This document shows positions 50,012 through 62,570 of a stretch of 64,000 bases of DNA, piece by piece (position 1 is the first letter of the stretch; every line of letters begins with the position of its first letter). Under the pieces are notes generated by a model. The model ran no database searches, was not told the origin of the DNA, and saw only the letters and a program-made list of their open reading frames with translations. The DNA is from Pholiota molesta (Eukaryota > Basidiomycota > Agaricomycetes > Agaricales > Strophariaceae). Made by a program: the position numbers and the translations under genes. Where the stretch lies: positions 992,001 through 1,056,000 of the forward strand of contig JACGCK010000005.1 of assembly GCA_014925825.1 (NCBI GenBank), written 5' to 3'.

Positions 50012-50924
50012 ATGGAGCTAGATGAAGAAATTGATTCTATCTTGTATATAGCTCGCGAAGTATCTGGTGGGAACCTCCTTTTGCATTCCATCTGTGCAAA
50101 GAGTAGAACTAAAGAGGTCGTCCAGTGTACAAGATCCCTCCATTGAATGCCAACGAGGGCCATCGAGCGAATGATTGGGGTGATTTAGCATCTCCTCTTT
50201 GGAAAGGAAGACTACGCATCATAGAAAACTCGAAAGGGGCTGCGCTACACTTAGAAGATGCTCAAACAGGTGCCGTCGTTGATTCTCGTGCTTTCAACGT
50301 TTCTTAATTGTATGTCGTTCCTTTTGCTTCAGGAGAATGTAGGATGTTTCTCTCGTACGAAGCTTGGTATTAACAAATCTTAGTATTCGCCAGAGCTGAA
50401 TATGATGTTACAAGGCCCTCGGTTGAGGCAGTATTGGATTCTTCGCGATATTTTGTTGTTCGCGTAGAAGATGCCGGCAAGAAGGCATATATTGGCCTCG
50501 GATTTGCTGAGCGCTCGGATAGTTTCGATTTCAGTGCGTTAATAATAATTCAAGCCTCTTGATGACAAACTAACACCAATTTGTACAATGTAGATGTTGC
50601 ACTTCAAGACTATACCAAGTAAAGATTCCCTTTCTATTGGCCTTTCTCAATGCCAACATTGTTATTTCTTTCACTAGGCGTAGAAGGGCGGTCCTAAATC
50701 CACCTGTGGACAATGAGGAAGTAGTAAGCCCCCATGTACCCGCAGGACCCAAGAAGGATTATACCTTGAAGGAGGGCCAGACATTTTCGATCAACATTCC
50801 AGGTCGCAACAAGACAACAGGAGGTACTAATAATTTGCTTGGATCTTCTGCAACTTCATCTAGCGCCTCTACTGCTGGCGCAATCCCTCTACTCCCACCT
50901 CCACCGAGCGCGATTAAACGATGA
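50012..50924 (+). CDS. NECAP-like adaptin-ear-binding coat protein
   Basis: Clathrin-coat accessory protein with an N-terminal PH-like NECAP domain. Exon 1 is 50012-50066 ([19 protein letters not shown]), joined to [20 protein letters not shown] at 50117. Further motifs: [21 protein letters not shown], then [50 protein letters not shown]. The C-terminal region is Pro/Ser-rich with [14 protein letters not shown]. The junction near 50300-50390 is out of phase: the frame ends at AFNVS, whereas the next exon starts in LFARAEYDV, so a base may be missing near 50300. The rest splices cleanly. Confidence 0.88.
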
Positions 50925-51889
50925 TCTCAGGAATCTTCAACGTTATCGGAAACTGCTTCTTGCAATACCTTGAATAAACATCTCTCCTTACATTGAGTAC
51001 TTGTCGTATGGATTTCCAGACTTTTGATCTATAGCGATGTCTTTGCGCAATACTCATTTTTGTTCACATCTTTACAGTCGAAAATATCATACCCAATTCC
51101 CAACCTTTTCCGTTTTAACTCTAAATCAGGTCCCAAAGAAGTCGGTAAGTATGTTTGCCTCGAAAGCGAGAAAGAATCGGTGGTCAGTGGACCCTTCATT
51201 GTGGGGGAAAACTGGACCGAGCGGAAGAAAGCCCATACTGTATCTGAATTGACGACTATATCATACTCTTAGCAGCCACGAATGTGCAATTCAGAACTAG
51301 GAACTGACTAAGTAACGAGCCAGAATGTTTTTCGCATGTTTCTCATCTAAGGATCTCAATCCTTCTGAACCGGCAAGCCATATACCACATATTGAGTCTT
51401 GTGGCCTCGATGAAAAAAGGCCCCAGATAAGTAGGCCCTGTTAATCAAGCTCCTATTACAAGGCATCAGTACCGAATTAGCCAATAAAACGGAATCAATC
51501 ATCTACGGTGCGAAGCTATTTTTCCGAGGCTTTTCTGGCGGTGGAACCAGCTTTTGTACAGGTGCACTATAACCATGCTGTTACGATTCTTTTGCGTTTC
51601 TACGTGTCCGATATTGAACCGCTGACCAGACTGGAGTGTTAGCACTGTGTTCTTTACATGGTTCCCATATCATCGGATGATTTCTGGCTCGTGATCATCA
51701 CCTGGTTTTCCACCTTCGCATATCCTCACCAAAAGAGAGCTTTGGTAAGTTGCTCTCTCCCGATGTCCTTCCGCCTGAATTCTGTCGGTACAACGCCGGA
51801 TATACATACATTCCACTGCGCAGTGGGTGTATAAAATGAGTTTTCTCCAAGGCAAACATCCCTAGAACTTTTGTCCTCCTTCATCGAAA
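50925..51889. other. Intergenic region upstream of GH6
   Basis: 965 bp between tandem plus-strand genes. An 80-codon frame at 51024-51272 has no recognisable content. The proximal part holds the GH6 promoter. Confidence 0.45.
51830..51836 (+). promoter_or_regulatory. TATA box of the GH6 gene
   Basis: TATAAAA about 54-60 bp before the start codon at 51890, a typical distance for a strongly induced fungal secretory gene. Confidence 0.6.
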
Positions 51890-53753
51890 ATGTTAAAGTT
51901 CGCTACTCTTCTGGCACTAGCGTCCTTGATTCCGGCCTTCGTGGAGGCTGCTACAAGTCCTATTTACGGACAGTGCGGAGGCACTGGCTGGAGTGAGTTA
52001 TTTCAACTTACCCAACAACTGTGCAAGTTGTATTGACGACATCTTATTAGCTGGTGCGACTACCTGTGCTTCAGGATCCACTTGCGTCTATTCGAACCCT
52101 TACTACTCTCAGTGCTTGTGAGTTGGTTTTTTTATGAAGCTGGTACATATCGTTTATATTAACCTTCCTAGGCCTGGCTCCGCGACTACGACGACGACAA
52201 GTACGGTGCCTACTACCACGACTACAACCAAATCGACCACCGGTAGTGGAACGACCACGACCACTACTTCGTCCGCCCCAGGGACTACCACAACCCCAGC
52301 TGCTGGCAACCCCTACACTGGCTACACCGTAAGCTTTGATTTTACTTATTTTCAATATATGCTCATTTCTTCAAAGGTCTACCTCTCCCCTTACTACGCC
52401 GCTGAGGTTCAAGCTGCCGCTGGAAACATCACTGACGCCACACAAAGCGCGAAGGCTGCGAGCGTTGCCAACATTCCCACTTTCACATGGTTTGATGTCA
52501 TCGCAAAGACTCCAATGCTGGGTACCTACCTCGCTGATGCTGAAGCCTTACAAAAGGCGTCTGGCCAGAAATACCTTGTCCAGATTGTTGTATACGATCT
52601 TCCGGACCGTGACTGCGCTGCGGCTGCATCCAACGGAGAATTCACTATTGCAGACAACGGTTTGGCCAACTATGAGACCTACATTGATCAACTCGTTGCT
52701 CAAATCCAACGTATGTCAATCACACCTGCTCTAATTTTGGTCGATTCTAACAACTAGCGCTTTTCAGAATACCCTGATGTCCGTGTCGTTGCTGTTATCG
52801 AGCCCGATTCATTGGCCAACTTGGTCACCAACTTGAGCGTTGCCAAATGTGCTAATGCTCAGACTACCTACCTTGTAGGTCATAGAGTCTTTGATCGTGC
52901 TTACTATCCTCACAAACTATTATTCTAGGCTGGTGTTACATACGCTATGCAACAGCTGAACAAGGTTGGCGTGTACATGTACCTCGACGCTGGTCACGCT
53001 GGATGGTTGGGATGGCCCGCCAACTTGTCCCCTGCAGCGCAATTGTTCTCCAGTTTGTACACGAGCGCCGGTTCTCCCCAGTTCGTTCGCGGCTTGGCAA
53101 CAAATGTTGCCAATTACAACGCTCTCTGTCCGTTATTTTCTCACTTCGTCTGTCTTCAGTACTGATAACGATGATGCAGCTGCTGCTACCCCCGACCCTA
53201 TCACCCAAGGGAATTCCAACTACGATGAAATCCACTACATAAATGTTTGTCTTATTTGTTTTTCTTACTCAAGGCGGATACGTTGCTTATGAATTTGCAA
53301 TAGGCTCTGGCACCTATGCTTGCCTCACAAGGTTTCCCCGCCCACTTCATTGTTGACCAGGGTCGCGCTGGTGTCCAAAATATCCGCCAGGCATGGGGTG
53401 ACTGGTGCAACGTCCTTGGAGCTGGTTTCGGAACTCGTCCTACTACCAACACTGGGTCTAGTCTCATTGATTCCATCGTCTGGGTAAAGCCCGGAGGTGA
53501 ATGTGATGGTACTTCCAACACCTCGGCTGCCCGTTACGACTACCACTGTGGATTGGCGTAAGTCATATTCTACATCTTCCTCCTGCTGTTAATAAAACAT
53601 ATTATCAAAGTGATGCCACGCAGCCGGCACCCGAAGCTGGTACCTGGTTCCAGGTTGGTTTTTTCTTGTCTTTTGTCAAAGAAACGAGACTGAATCTTGG
53701 CCATTCAGACGTACTTTGCTACTTTGGTTAAGAGTGCCAACCCGTCTCTCTGA
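51890..53753 (+). CDS. cel6A: Cellobiohydrolase II, GH6 with N-terminal CBM1
   Basis: Secreted inverting exo-cellulase that releases cellobiose from the non-reducing ends of cellulose. Signal peptide MLKFATLLALASLIPAFVEA; CBM1 module (YGQCGGTGW, TTCASGSTCVYSNPYYSQC); a Thr/Ser-rich linker with runs of Thr; then the GH6 catalytic domain. Catalytic features: VVYDLPDRDCAAAASNGE (acid Asp), VVAVIEPDSLANLVTN, YLDAGHAGWLGWPAN, PAHFIVDQGRAGVQN and VWVKPGGECDGTSN. The end reads TYFATLVKSANPSL. Exons begin 51890-51992, 52051-52117, 52172-52328 and 52377 onward, with short introns all in phase. No frameshift. It implies plant cell-wall degradation. Confidence 0.96.
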
Positions 53754-54315
53754 GTTTTAAAATTTTAATTATCGCGTTCAAAATAATGTACTTGCCATTG
53801 TAGTTCGCTACATGAAAAATATGGTCATCTACAATAAACGACATAAACTATAAATTATAAGGAACATCCTAGTGAATGCCATATACGATCAAAGTGTAAC
53901 ACTCATAAGTAATTATCTCAAGTATGTTATCATCATTTAAGGGTATTGATGCCACAAGGAGCTTTAAGTTATACAAGAACACTTGTCCATTGACATCCCT
54001 GACCCGATGCTCAGGATAAAGTACTGGGAATCAAAATTTGGCGTTATTATTTTTGAATTTGCGTCTATGTACTGATTGGTAGAAAATGAAGTCAAATGCT
54101 ACGTCAAAAATTAGTAGCAGCCTTAGTTGGCGTCGTGGTATGTACTTAACTTTAGTCATCTGTATTAGTCAGAGCGTGGAAAATATATCACGTGCTAGGT
54201 TATTTCGGCAATGCGCAACTCGTCATCGGGAACTGAATCGTCGCAGCAGTGGGACTTTGATTTTCTGTCAGCTCAGTCCCGGACTCTTCCTCCCACCTCC
54301 GACACGACCTCTACG
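53754..54315. other. Intergenic spacer, NFS1 promoter
   Basis: Between tandem plus-strand genes; AT-rich 3' part after GH6, GC-richer before NFS1. No gene supported. Confidence 0.5.
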
Positions 54316-56306
54316 ATGTTATCCAGAATATCCAGAGATATTGCCAGACGCTCTCTTGTGCCATCTATTGCGAGTGCCAGTGGCCGCCGTGCGTTTGTTC
54401 AGCCGTCTGGGGCAGATAGAGCTAGTGTAGTCGATGTCCCTGCGACGTATCAAGACGACCACCATTTTACACCTCGGCCAGGTAGGTTCCAACAGAATCT
54501 CTCAGGCGATGTGTGTCTAACAGCTGGCAGATATGCTTGGTTTTAAATTGGAGGCGCCTCGTCGTGAAGGCTCATTGGAAGACAAAACTAGGCCAATTTA
54601 CCTGGACATGCAGGTTTGTTCTTACGATTTTGACACAGCGGAAAGTTAACAGGTGTGATAGGCAACGACTCCTGTAGATCCTCGAGTGCTCGATGCCATG
54701 CTTCCATTCCTCACTGATCAATATGGAAACCCACATAGCAGAACGCATGCCTATGGATGGGAAGCCGAACAGGCAGTCGAAGACGCAAGGAAGGTGAGGG
54801 TTCAATGGCAAGAATGTCCATCTTCCACATTAATATCTCTATAGCATATTGCAGACTTGATCGGCGCAGATGCAAAAGATATCGTTTTCACTTCAGGTGC
54901 TACTGAAACCAACAATATGGCTATCAAAGGCGTTGCCCGTTTCCATAAAGAAAAAAAGCGACATATCATCACAACACAAACTGTCCGTAGATGCCCTGTC
55001 CAATTTTTTCCAGCCAACTCATATCTTCTTATAACAGGAGCACAAATGCGTTTTGGATTCATGCAGGAAACTTGGCGAAGAAGGTTTCGAAATCACATAT
55101 CTCCCAGTCCAGAAAAATGGTGTCATATCCTTGGACGATCTTGAGGCCGCCATTCGGCCCACAACATCCCTTGTCTCCATCATGGCCGTCAATAATGAAA
55201 CTGGTGTCATACAACCATTGAAAGAAATTGGCGCCATTTGCCGCAAACATCGTGGCGTGTATTTCCACACAGATGCTGCTCAAGCGGTTGGAAAGATAAA
55301 CCTAGATGTCAATGAAATGAATATCGACTTGATGAGCATCTCTGGCCACAAACTGTATGGCCCCAAAGGCATCGGTGCGGCCTATGTTCGACGACGGCCG
55401 AGGGTAAGATTGGAGCCAATCCTGAGTGGAGGTGGCCAAGAGCGAGGGCTACGGAGTGGCACAGTCCCAACAGCTTTGGTTGTCGGGATGGGTGAAGCCG
55501 CGCGAATTGCGCAAAAAGAAATGGCGGTGAGTTTATAGCTCTTCATATATCCCACGATGAAAATCGCGCCCGAACGATAAAGAATCGTCGAGTTGAGTGG
55601 CCGGAAAAATGTTTCTCACTTAGGCCAGCTCAGCTATGACATTGGTGCAGGGGTACTGACCTCAGCGTTATAATGTGGAAATTTTGCAATGGGCTGATTT
55701 AATCTGCTCTTACTACCCAGAGAGACCATGCTCATATCAAACAACTTTCCGACCGACTTATTCAAAAAATCGATGCCGAAGTCGAACACGTTGTGAGGAA
55801 TGGCGATCCCAACGGCTATCCGGGCTGTGTAAATCTAAGCTTCTCATATGTGGAAGGTGAAAGCTTGTTGATGGCGCTCAAGGTATATTGGGGTCGTATT
55901 CTGTGATTGAGCAAGCTTTTAACCATATTTAGGATATTGCACTGTCCTCTGGTAGTGCTTGTACATCTGCTTCATTAGAGCCGTCTTACGTGTTGCGAGC
56001 ACTGGGTACCGTTTTTTTCTCCCATATACGATGCGAAATTAGTAGCTTATCGCAAATTCACAGGTGCTGCGGAAGATATGGCGCATTCGTCACTACGCTT
56101 TGGAATTGGCCGTTTCACTACTGAAGCCGAAGTCGACTTTGTAGTTGAACATATTGTCAGAACTGTACACAAACTCCGCGAGATGAGGTTTGAATTTTAC
56201 CACCAAGTAAGCTTTCTGTATGCTGATTTATTTGCATCGCAGCCCACTATGGGAGATGGTTCAGGAAGGAATAGATATCAACTCTATCGACTGGTCTCAG
56301 CATTAG
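54316..56306 (+). CDS. NFS1: Cysteine desulfurase, mitochondrial
   Basis: PLP enzyme that takes sulfur from cysteine for iron-sulfur cluster assembly and tRNA thiolation. Presequence [18 protein letters not shown]. Exon 1 is 54316-54481 and exon 2 opens at 54531. Motifs: [75 protein letters not shown] (Schiff-base Lys), [12 protein letters not shown] and [14 protein letters not shown] (catalytic Cys). The C-terminus [10 protein letters not shown] and DWSQH is the NFS1 hallmark. One intron after KEMA is about 205 nt, much longer than the usual 50-60 nt. No frame breaks. Confidence 0.97.
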
Positions 56307-56506
56307 TCTCTTACTTTCTATCATCTCTAGGTACCAAGTACCACATACATACCGATATATATCTATTTTGTGATTCGGATTTTCACCTGTATCTATTTTG
56401 CCTTCCTAATTAAGGTGGTCCGTGCCCTGAGAAGCTTCAAGTCGGTTGTGGGTTAAAATTGAAACTCAGTTCAACTTGTATCTCACCACCTCATTCTCTT
56501 ACCACC

Positions 56507-57961
56507 ATGTCCAGACGTCTCTACCTTGGCAGTAAGCGGCGTTTTATATCTCATTCAGCCGTTTTGCTCACCGTCATGTCATAGGACTACCCCCTGACTC
56601 TAGATCTGAAGATGTTTCCAAGTTCTTCGATGGCTACGGTCGTATCGTCGACTGTCGCGTCATGACTGGTTCGTCTACCCATTTTACTTGGGGACCATCG
56701 CGCATAACTCCTGTATAGGCTTCGGCTTCGTTGAATTCGAGAATGCCAAAGTAGGCCGTTTGCTTCTTTGTTTATGGCCTTTCTAAATTGAATGCAAGGA
56801 TGCGGAAGACGCTGTCCAAAACTTCAACGGAAAACCATTCTTGGGTACCAAGTATGTTTCTTCCAACTGTGCACTTTCCACATAAGTTTAACCATTGTTC
56901 CAGTATTGTTGTTGAATTTGCCAAAGAGAGCCGTCCTCGTCGTGAGTATAACGACGACAGAGGACCTAGCCATGGGTATGAACATTGGTGCTTGAAGATG
57001 CTTATCTAATACTTAATTTTCCTATCTTTCTCTCACAGTGCTCCAAGGTCCCGCCGGCCACCCGGCATTCGTCTCATTGTATCCGGTGTTTCTCGCGACA
57101 CGAGTTGGCAGGTATGAATATCCTTTCCGCTTCTCATGATGGACAGGTCACTCGACCTCGAATTGGTGCTCTGCTTCTCTGCTTGCACTTGCTGATACTA
57201 AGCGAGGCCGTAGTCGTGCGGATATCTGGATCACTCGGACCTGTTCTACTCCATGGCCAAGGATCGGACCCTCTGACCTCGATGAACCTAACCCTTCGTT
57301 GCTGCCCTTAGGACTTGAAGGACTTCGGACGGGATGCCGGCAGTGTCTCCTTCGCTGACATTGATCGTGATGTTCCTGGTCAAGGGTAAGCTTTGCGTTG
57401 TCTACTGAGGCGCTTGTAATTTATATGATTGCTCGCAGAATTCTTGAATACTTGTCCAGGGAGGACGCAGACCGCGCCATTAAGGACTTGGATGGAAAAG
57501 ATCTCCGCGGTCGCCCTGTTCGTGTCGCTCTTGATGATTCTGTGAGTCTTTTGTTTTCATCTTACGTTTCTTATATATGCTTAGAAAGTTCGCAGCGCTC
57601 GGGGCCGGACAACTACCGTCGCGACGATCGCCGTGATGACAGGCGCGACGACCGTTACAATGACCGTAGGGATGATAGATACCGCCGTGATCGCTCTCGG
57701 TCGCCTCCTCGCCGTGGTGAACATGACGACCGTCGCCCACCCAGGTCTCCGCCTCCCAGGAGGGACGTTGATGATAGAAGGCCTGCAGGGTACGATGATT
57801 ACCGGCGCGGAGGATATGATGACCGCAAAGCCCCTGATTCTTATTATGACCGCCGTAGGGATGATCAAGACCGACGCAGGGATGATAGGAAACGAGACGA
57901 CAAAGAAGACCGTTACGATGACAGACCCTCTAGGCAAAACGGCGAAGGATGGGCACGTTGA
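56507..57961 (+). CDS. SR-type splicing factor with two RRMs and an RD/RS tail
   Basis: RNA-binding splicing regulator. RRM1 starts at once: MSRRLYLGRLPPDSRSEDV, then FGFVEFENAKDAEDA and NGKPFLGTNIVVEFA. RRM2: PPGIRLIVSGVS, TSWQDLKDFGRDAG, VSFADIDRD, ILEYLSREDADRAIKDLDG and LRGRPVRVALDD. The tail is a repeat of RRDD, RYRRDRSRSPPRR and similar units, ending RQNGEGWAR. Nine or so exons; one intron is near 200 nt (from about 57114 to 57311). The intron at 57542 has two acceptors: 57595 keeps the tail in frame (DDS|RSGPDNYRRDD), while 57584 would put it in another frame. Retaining this 54-nt intron also keeps the frame. Confidence 0.92.
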
Positions 57962-58402
57962 AAGGTGTTTAATTTGATAACGGTCGAGAGCAGAACATCG
58001 GACGGCGTCGAATGGTTTCTTTCCCTTCTATTACTGGACTTCTCCGATCTTTGTGGTGTTGTCGTTTACCCGGACCCGTGTACTTCTCTAATGGTTGGCC
58101 AACACCGCTCGTGGGGTGTTAAGGAACGTCTGCCTTTTCAGTATCCGGCCCACCCATCGGGACCACGCAACTAGATGATCGAAGGTGACGGCTTCCATCT
58201 ACCCTGCGTTACACTCATATGGCTGTTGAGCGACCGTTGGTCTTGACGAGATATCATCCTCCAGTTCATATCGGGAACGAATGTCATGTTCGGAACTCTG
58301 CTCGATGGTTATTACTCGAGTATCGCGTGTGAAGGTAAGGAACTCTCAGTGCACTTTCTTGTACCAGACGCCGAATCATGTCACATCGTGTTTAAATTTG
58401 TA
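57962..58402. other. Intergenic, convergent 3' ends
   Basis: Spacer between the SR gene and TBCE 3' ends. No gene supported. Confidence 0.5.
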
Positions 58403-60440
58403 CTACGATATCCGATATATTATTTGTGCATCGTGTTCCAGTCCGAGCCAATCCAGATCTCTGGTGCTACGCTCATCATCCAACCTCGCCAGGGCGCCAT
58501 GTTTCATTCGTAACCAAAACATGATATTGGTACTGCGTGGGTCACATTTCAATACCTTGCATATTTTCAATCGCAAGACACGCAAGGTCATACTAGGAAG
58601 AACCCGCAGTACAACTTTTGGAGGTTCTGAAGGGTCTGCTAGTGTCTCCACTGACTTTTCATCATAAGTATACAACCTGAGATCTAAAGTGAATTTGTTA
58701 GATAGCATTAGCATTCAGAAGTAATAAAACAAACCCATTAGCTGGTTCCCGAGTTTGGTCTGTGTTTTCTGTTGTTCTTGGACTTCATCTGGCTTCCCAT
58801 GCTCTGTAACATGTGTCAAACTTTTGAAAGAAAGAGGGCAAAGAAGAAATGACTTTTGCACAGGTAGCACCAATGATAATGAGTTTTGGCGCGTTCGTCA
58901 TCGGAGAAAATTCCTTCTTGCATGATCACAGACATGTAAAACAGCTCTGCATCCGAGCGCTCCCTAGAAGAAATCTATAGGCGCTGTTTATAAACGCATT
59001 GCTGTGTGGCGTACGTCAAACCTTAGAGACTTACAGCTGTTCCATCAAGCGTACGAAGCGAAGGAATTCTTGCAATTAGCAAGTATCGTGATTGATTTTT
59101 TACTTCTGCTTCTGAGACTGTACAGAGAAAATTCTATTAGACCTTGCTTAAGAGCAGAGCTATGTGTTTTCACCATTAACGAGTGGATTTCCACCTATAG
59201 ACAGAGCCTCCAGAGCCGGGAGCCAGCACGAAAGAGCGTCAATGGCAGCCCAGCTGCGGATATGGTTGTTGGATAGAGCAAGATATTTAATTCCAGAGAG
59301 GAAATCTGAAGGACCTTGCGGGAAGGGGATAGTTTCAATGCAATTGGCAGTCAAGATGACACGCTGCAAACTTGACATTTCCAAATGAGAGAAACAAATG
59401 AGAATCAGAAAAATGAAGCTCACGATTCATATTCTTTGAGCGCGCCCCAAATGTGGATCCAATCAGAACATAAATTGCTATCGAGATTAATTGACAAGAT
59501 AGTGGAATTAGGAGAACTCGGAGGCTTATCACCGCCCAGTTGTGTGAGTTTATTGTAGCCCATTTCGACCGCTTGAAGTTGGGGCATGAAGGCCGTGATA
59601 ACCTGCATATCTACCCAAGTCATCAAGGTGTCATTCAGTTGGAGTTCTGTTAATGTCAGAAACGCATTTGTCAACGCATCTCGGTTTGTGGGCAACTGCA
59701 ATCGATTGCGACTTGGCAGTGTTATAGCTTGAGAACGGACTACCACAATTGTGTGACTCACTTTAACGATAATCGTTGAAGCGCATGCAGTTCTTGGGTA
59801 ATCTGAGCGACAGTCTCCCAGTCGGCGAAGAGGTTTTGGGAAAGGTCGAGTCCTCGGAGATCTTTCTATAATTAAAGTCGGGTGTAAGATAGGCGGGGTA
59901 AGATGCTCACTCGGGCATGTGTTCAATATGCTCCCAAAAGGATCCCCCTTGACAACGTTTGCATTTTCAAGGCTGACCTCACGAAGGCGGTCCAGGCGCG
60001 CGAATTTCTCCCTGACCTTGTCCAGAGACACAGCTTCGACTTGAATAGCACCATTGGACGAGCCCAGAGTAATCTTTTCCTGAGTTTGCGATCCGTGTAA
60101 AGCCTCAATGTATTTCGCGGACAGAGCCTCTAGAAACGATACACCATATACAACCTGTGGCGTGGACCGGATAAACGACCCTGACGTCTTCGATCTGCAG
60201 ACCGAGAATCAACATTTAATATTCATCCTTTGGTCCGGCGAAGACACGAGTGAACTCTGACCGGCAGGTGAAATATTGTTTCCCATCTTTAAGTCCGTCG
60301 TGTTTGCCGCGATCTGGATTATCCCAGTCTACACCCAGCCATGTCCCGCGTGTGTTGTCGACTGGGCCAACATATCGGATGGTTCCGATGTCGCCGTTGT
60401 GGCTGATACGTGTGCCCACGGAAGGATTGCTGTCGGACAT
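58403..60440 (-). CDS. TBCE: Tubulin-folding cofactor E
   Basis: Chaperone that helps assemble and disassemble the alpha/beta tubulin dimer. Domains in order: CAP-Gly (VGTRISHNGDIGTIRYVGPV, TRGTWLGVDWDNP, GKHDGLKDGKQYF), a linker SGSFIRSTPQVVYGVSFLEAL, leucine-rich repeats (LRGLDLSQNLFADWETVA, LSLNRNRLQLP, LTELQLNDTLMTW, ILTANCIETIP, IKYLALSNNHIRSW), ARIPSLRTLDGTA, and a C-terminal ubiquitin-like domain (LRLYTYDE, LPSMTLRVLRLKICKVLK, DLDWLGLEHDAQIIY). Exon 1 ends at CR with donor GTCAGA. Two joins are awkward (near 59880-59930 and near 58870) and may hide missing bases; the others are in phase. Confidence 0.92.
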
Positions 60441-60639
60441 GAAAGGAAGAGGGTGAGTGATCAGCAGCGGATGTGAATCCTGGGGTAAATTACTAAATAG
60501 CCAGACCCTAACCCCACGTGCGTTTTTACGCATTTGGCATGGGAGTTGGCGGTTGTGACCTTGTCCATCTTCTGCGCGTCTCAACATTCGGTGACCATCG
60601 GAAGCCGGCCCAAATCACGTCTGCTGAGCCCTCTGCCCA

Positions 60640-62570
60640 ATGCTGGTCTCTACCCTTCGCAGTGGCATGTCTCGTCGTGCCGCCAGCGCAGCATCCCAGC
60701 GCACTGCAGCTATCTCCCAGCACATCATGGCCGCCTCCACCAGTGCACCTGCTTCAGAGCCTTCACAGGTCTGTGTTTCTTCGCAACTCACCTCCTATCT
60801 TGCTCGGCGCCTGATATAGTGTCCAGCAGCCCACTGTCCTTTTCGAATCAAATGGTTCTCTCAGAACCTACATTCTCAACAGGCCGGAAAAACTCAACGC
60901 GTTAGACGAGAATATGCTCAATACCCTTCGTCCGAAAATCGAGGTATGGCTTGTTGTCGTCATTCAAGCGTAATCACGTTGTTTACTTTTCCTCCGCTAG
61001 GAATGGAGCGCCTCCGACCTTTGCGGTACCATTGTTGGGCGAGGAGTTGGGCGTGCGTTTTGCAGCGGAGGTGATGTTGCAAGTGAGTCACCTCAAGCCA
61101 TGTGGAAATGCGATGCTTCAATATCAGCGTAATTTTAGATGTTGTGCAGAATGCTTCGGACCCAAGTACTGTTCCCCAGGCAGTAGAATATTTTAAACGG
61201 GAGTGAGTGTCTCATCAGTTGTGTGCATTTGATGAACAACATTCTGACAAGGAAAGGGTGTGCTTTTACTAGATTTGAATTGGATTATATTCTTGCCGCG
61301 CTCAAAAAACCATATATCGCTGTTCTTGACGGAATGACAAGTATGTATCAGTATTGCTCCAGTTATGTCAACCGGCTTGCTCATCTTGATTCATAGTGGG
61401 TGGCGGCGTTGGACTTGCAGCCAATGCACCGTTCCGGATTGCAACCGAGAAGACAGTCTTCGCAATGCCTGAAACAAAAATAGGCTATTGTCCAGATGTT
61501 GGTGCCAGTTATTTCTTGTCGCGCCTGGATGGTGAAATAGGGACATACCTTGCCTTGACGTCAGATACAATTTCAGGAAGAGCAGTCTTGTAAGTGGCAG
61601 CTCCGTTCAGAACACAGAATGAAGAATAACTTGAAACGCCAATTCTTTATTTATCTATCAGCGAACACGGTCTTGCAACGCACTACATCCCATCGCGCCG
61701 AATTCCTCAACTCCTTGATCGTCTGGTAGAGCTTGCTCAACCGCACGCCAGTGTGATAGATCGTACTATCGAGGATCTCTCATCCGAACGGGAACCTACT
61801 GAACCCCCAGCGCCCTTCACGGGAGCCAAGCGTGTGGCTTTGGATATTGCTTTCGGCCACAATAGCGTCGAAGGCATTTTCAGAGAACTTGAATCATTTG
61901 CCACAATCGAAAATGAGGAGGTCCGCAATTGGGCCAAAGATACGTTGGCAATGTTACATATGCGAAGCCCAACTAGCTTGAAAGTAGCCTTGCAAGCTAT
62001 TCGCCGAGGATCTAGCCTGTCTCTACTTGAAGCCCTGAACATGGAGCTGAAAATAGCTACCGCCTTCTGCGTCAGTGCCTTTTTATTGAAATCATTTCGA
62101 TGGTGTTATTTAATTCAATTTCATAGCGTGGGGCTAGCCCCGACTTCGCCACGGGCGTCACAGCTGTTATCGTCGATAAAATCAAAGAGCGTCCGCAATG
62201 GGAACCATCAAGCATCAAAGACGTTACCTCTGGAATTGTTTCCAGATTTTTCGACCCAAAATCTCCTTACTTGGCTGATGCTCCCTCTCTTGAACTACCA
62301 GCAGAAATCGCATCGGGTATCATCTCTAACCCATCGAAGTATGCTTTGCCCAGTGAAGAAGAAATTGGGTCGGTGGTCACCGGTTCTCACGTGTCTGGCG
62401 GAGGGCTAGGCGTGCGTCTGGACGAATTGCTCGCCAGATTTGCTGACCTCCGTCCCGGGAAAGTGGGAGTGAAAGAAAAAGTGCTTGAAGTGGTCCAAAG
62501 GCGATGCGAGCTTACGGATAACGCAGATGGGAATCGGGTATGGCTTAAGTGGAAACATACGACCAGGTGA
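60640..62570 (+). CDS. EHD3: 3-hydroxyisobutyryl-CoA hydrolase, mitochondrial
   Basis: Enoyl-CoA hydratase/isomerase fold enzyme of valine catabolism that releases 3-hydroxyisobutyrate. The presequence [20 protein letters not shown] is rich in Arg, Ser and Ala. Core motifs: [34 protein letters not shown] (oxyanion hole), [49 protein letters not shown] (catalytic Glu/Asp region) and [14 protein letters not shown]. The C-terminal part has [13 protein letters not shown] and [10 protein letters not shown]. The first intron acceptor is ambiguous (TATAG or CCAGCAG); the latter gives [11 protein letters not shown] in phase. No frame breaks. It lies divergent from TBCE with 200 bp between starts. Confidence 0.95.

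Noticed and set aside
51024..51272. 82-codon plus frame between NECAP and GH6
   Set aside because: Looks protein-like in part but has no partner exon or recognised domain; too weak to call.
57633..57977. Met/Thr-rich frame overlapping the SR tail
   Set aside because: Shifted frame of the RD repeat; explained by periodic repeat sequence, though it could be reached by the alternative acceptor noted in findings.
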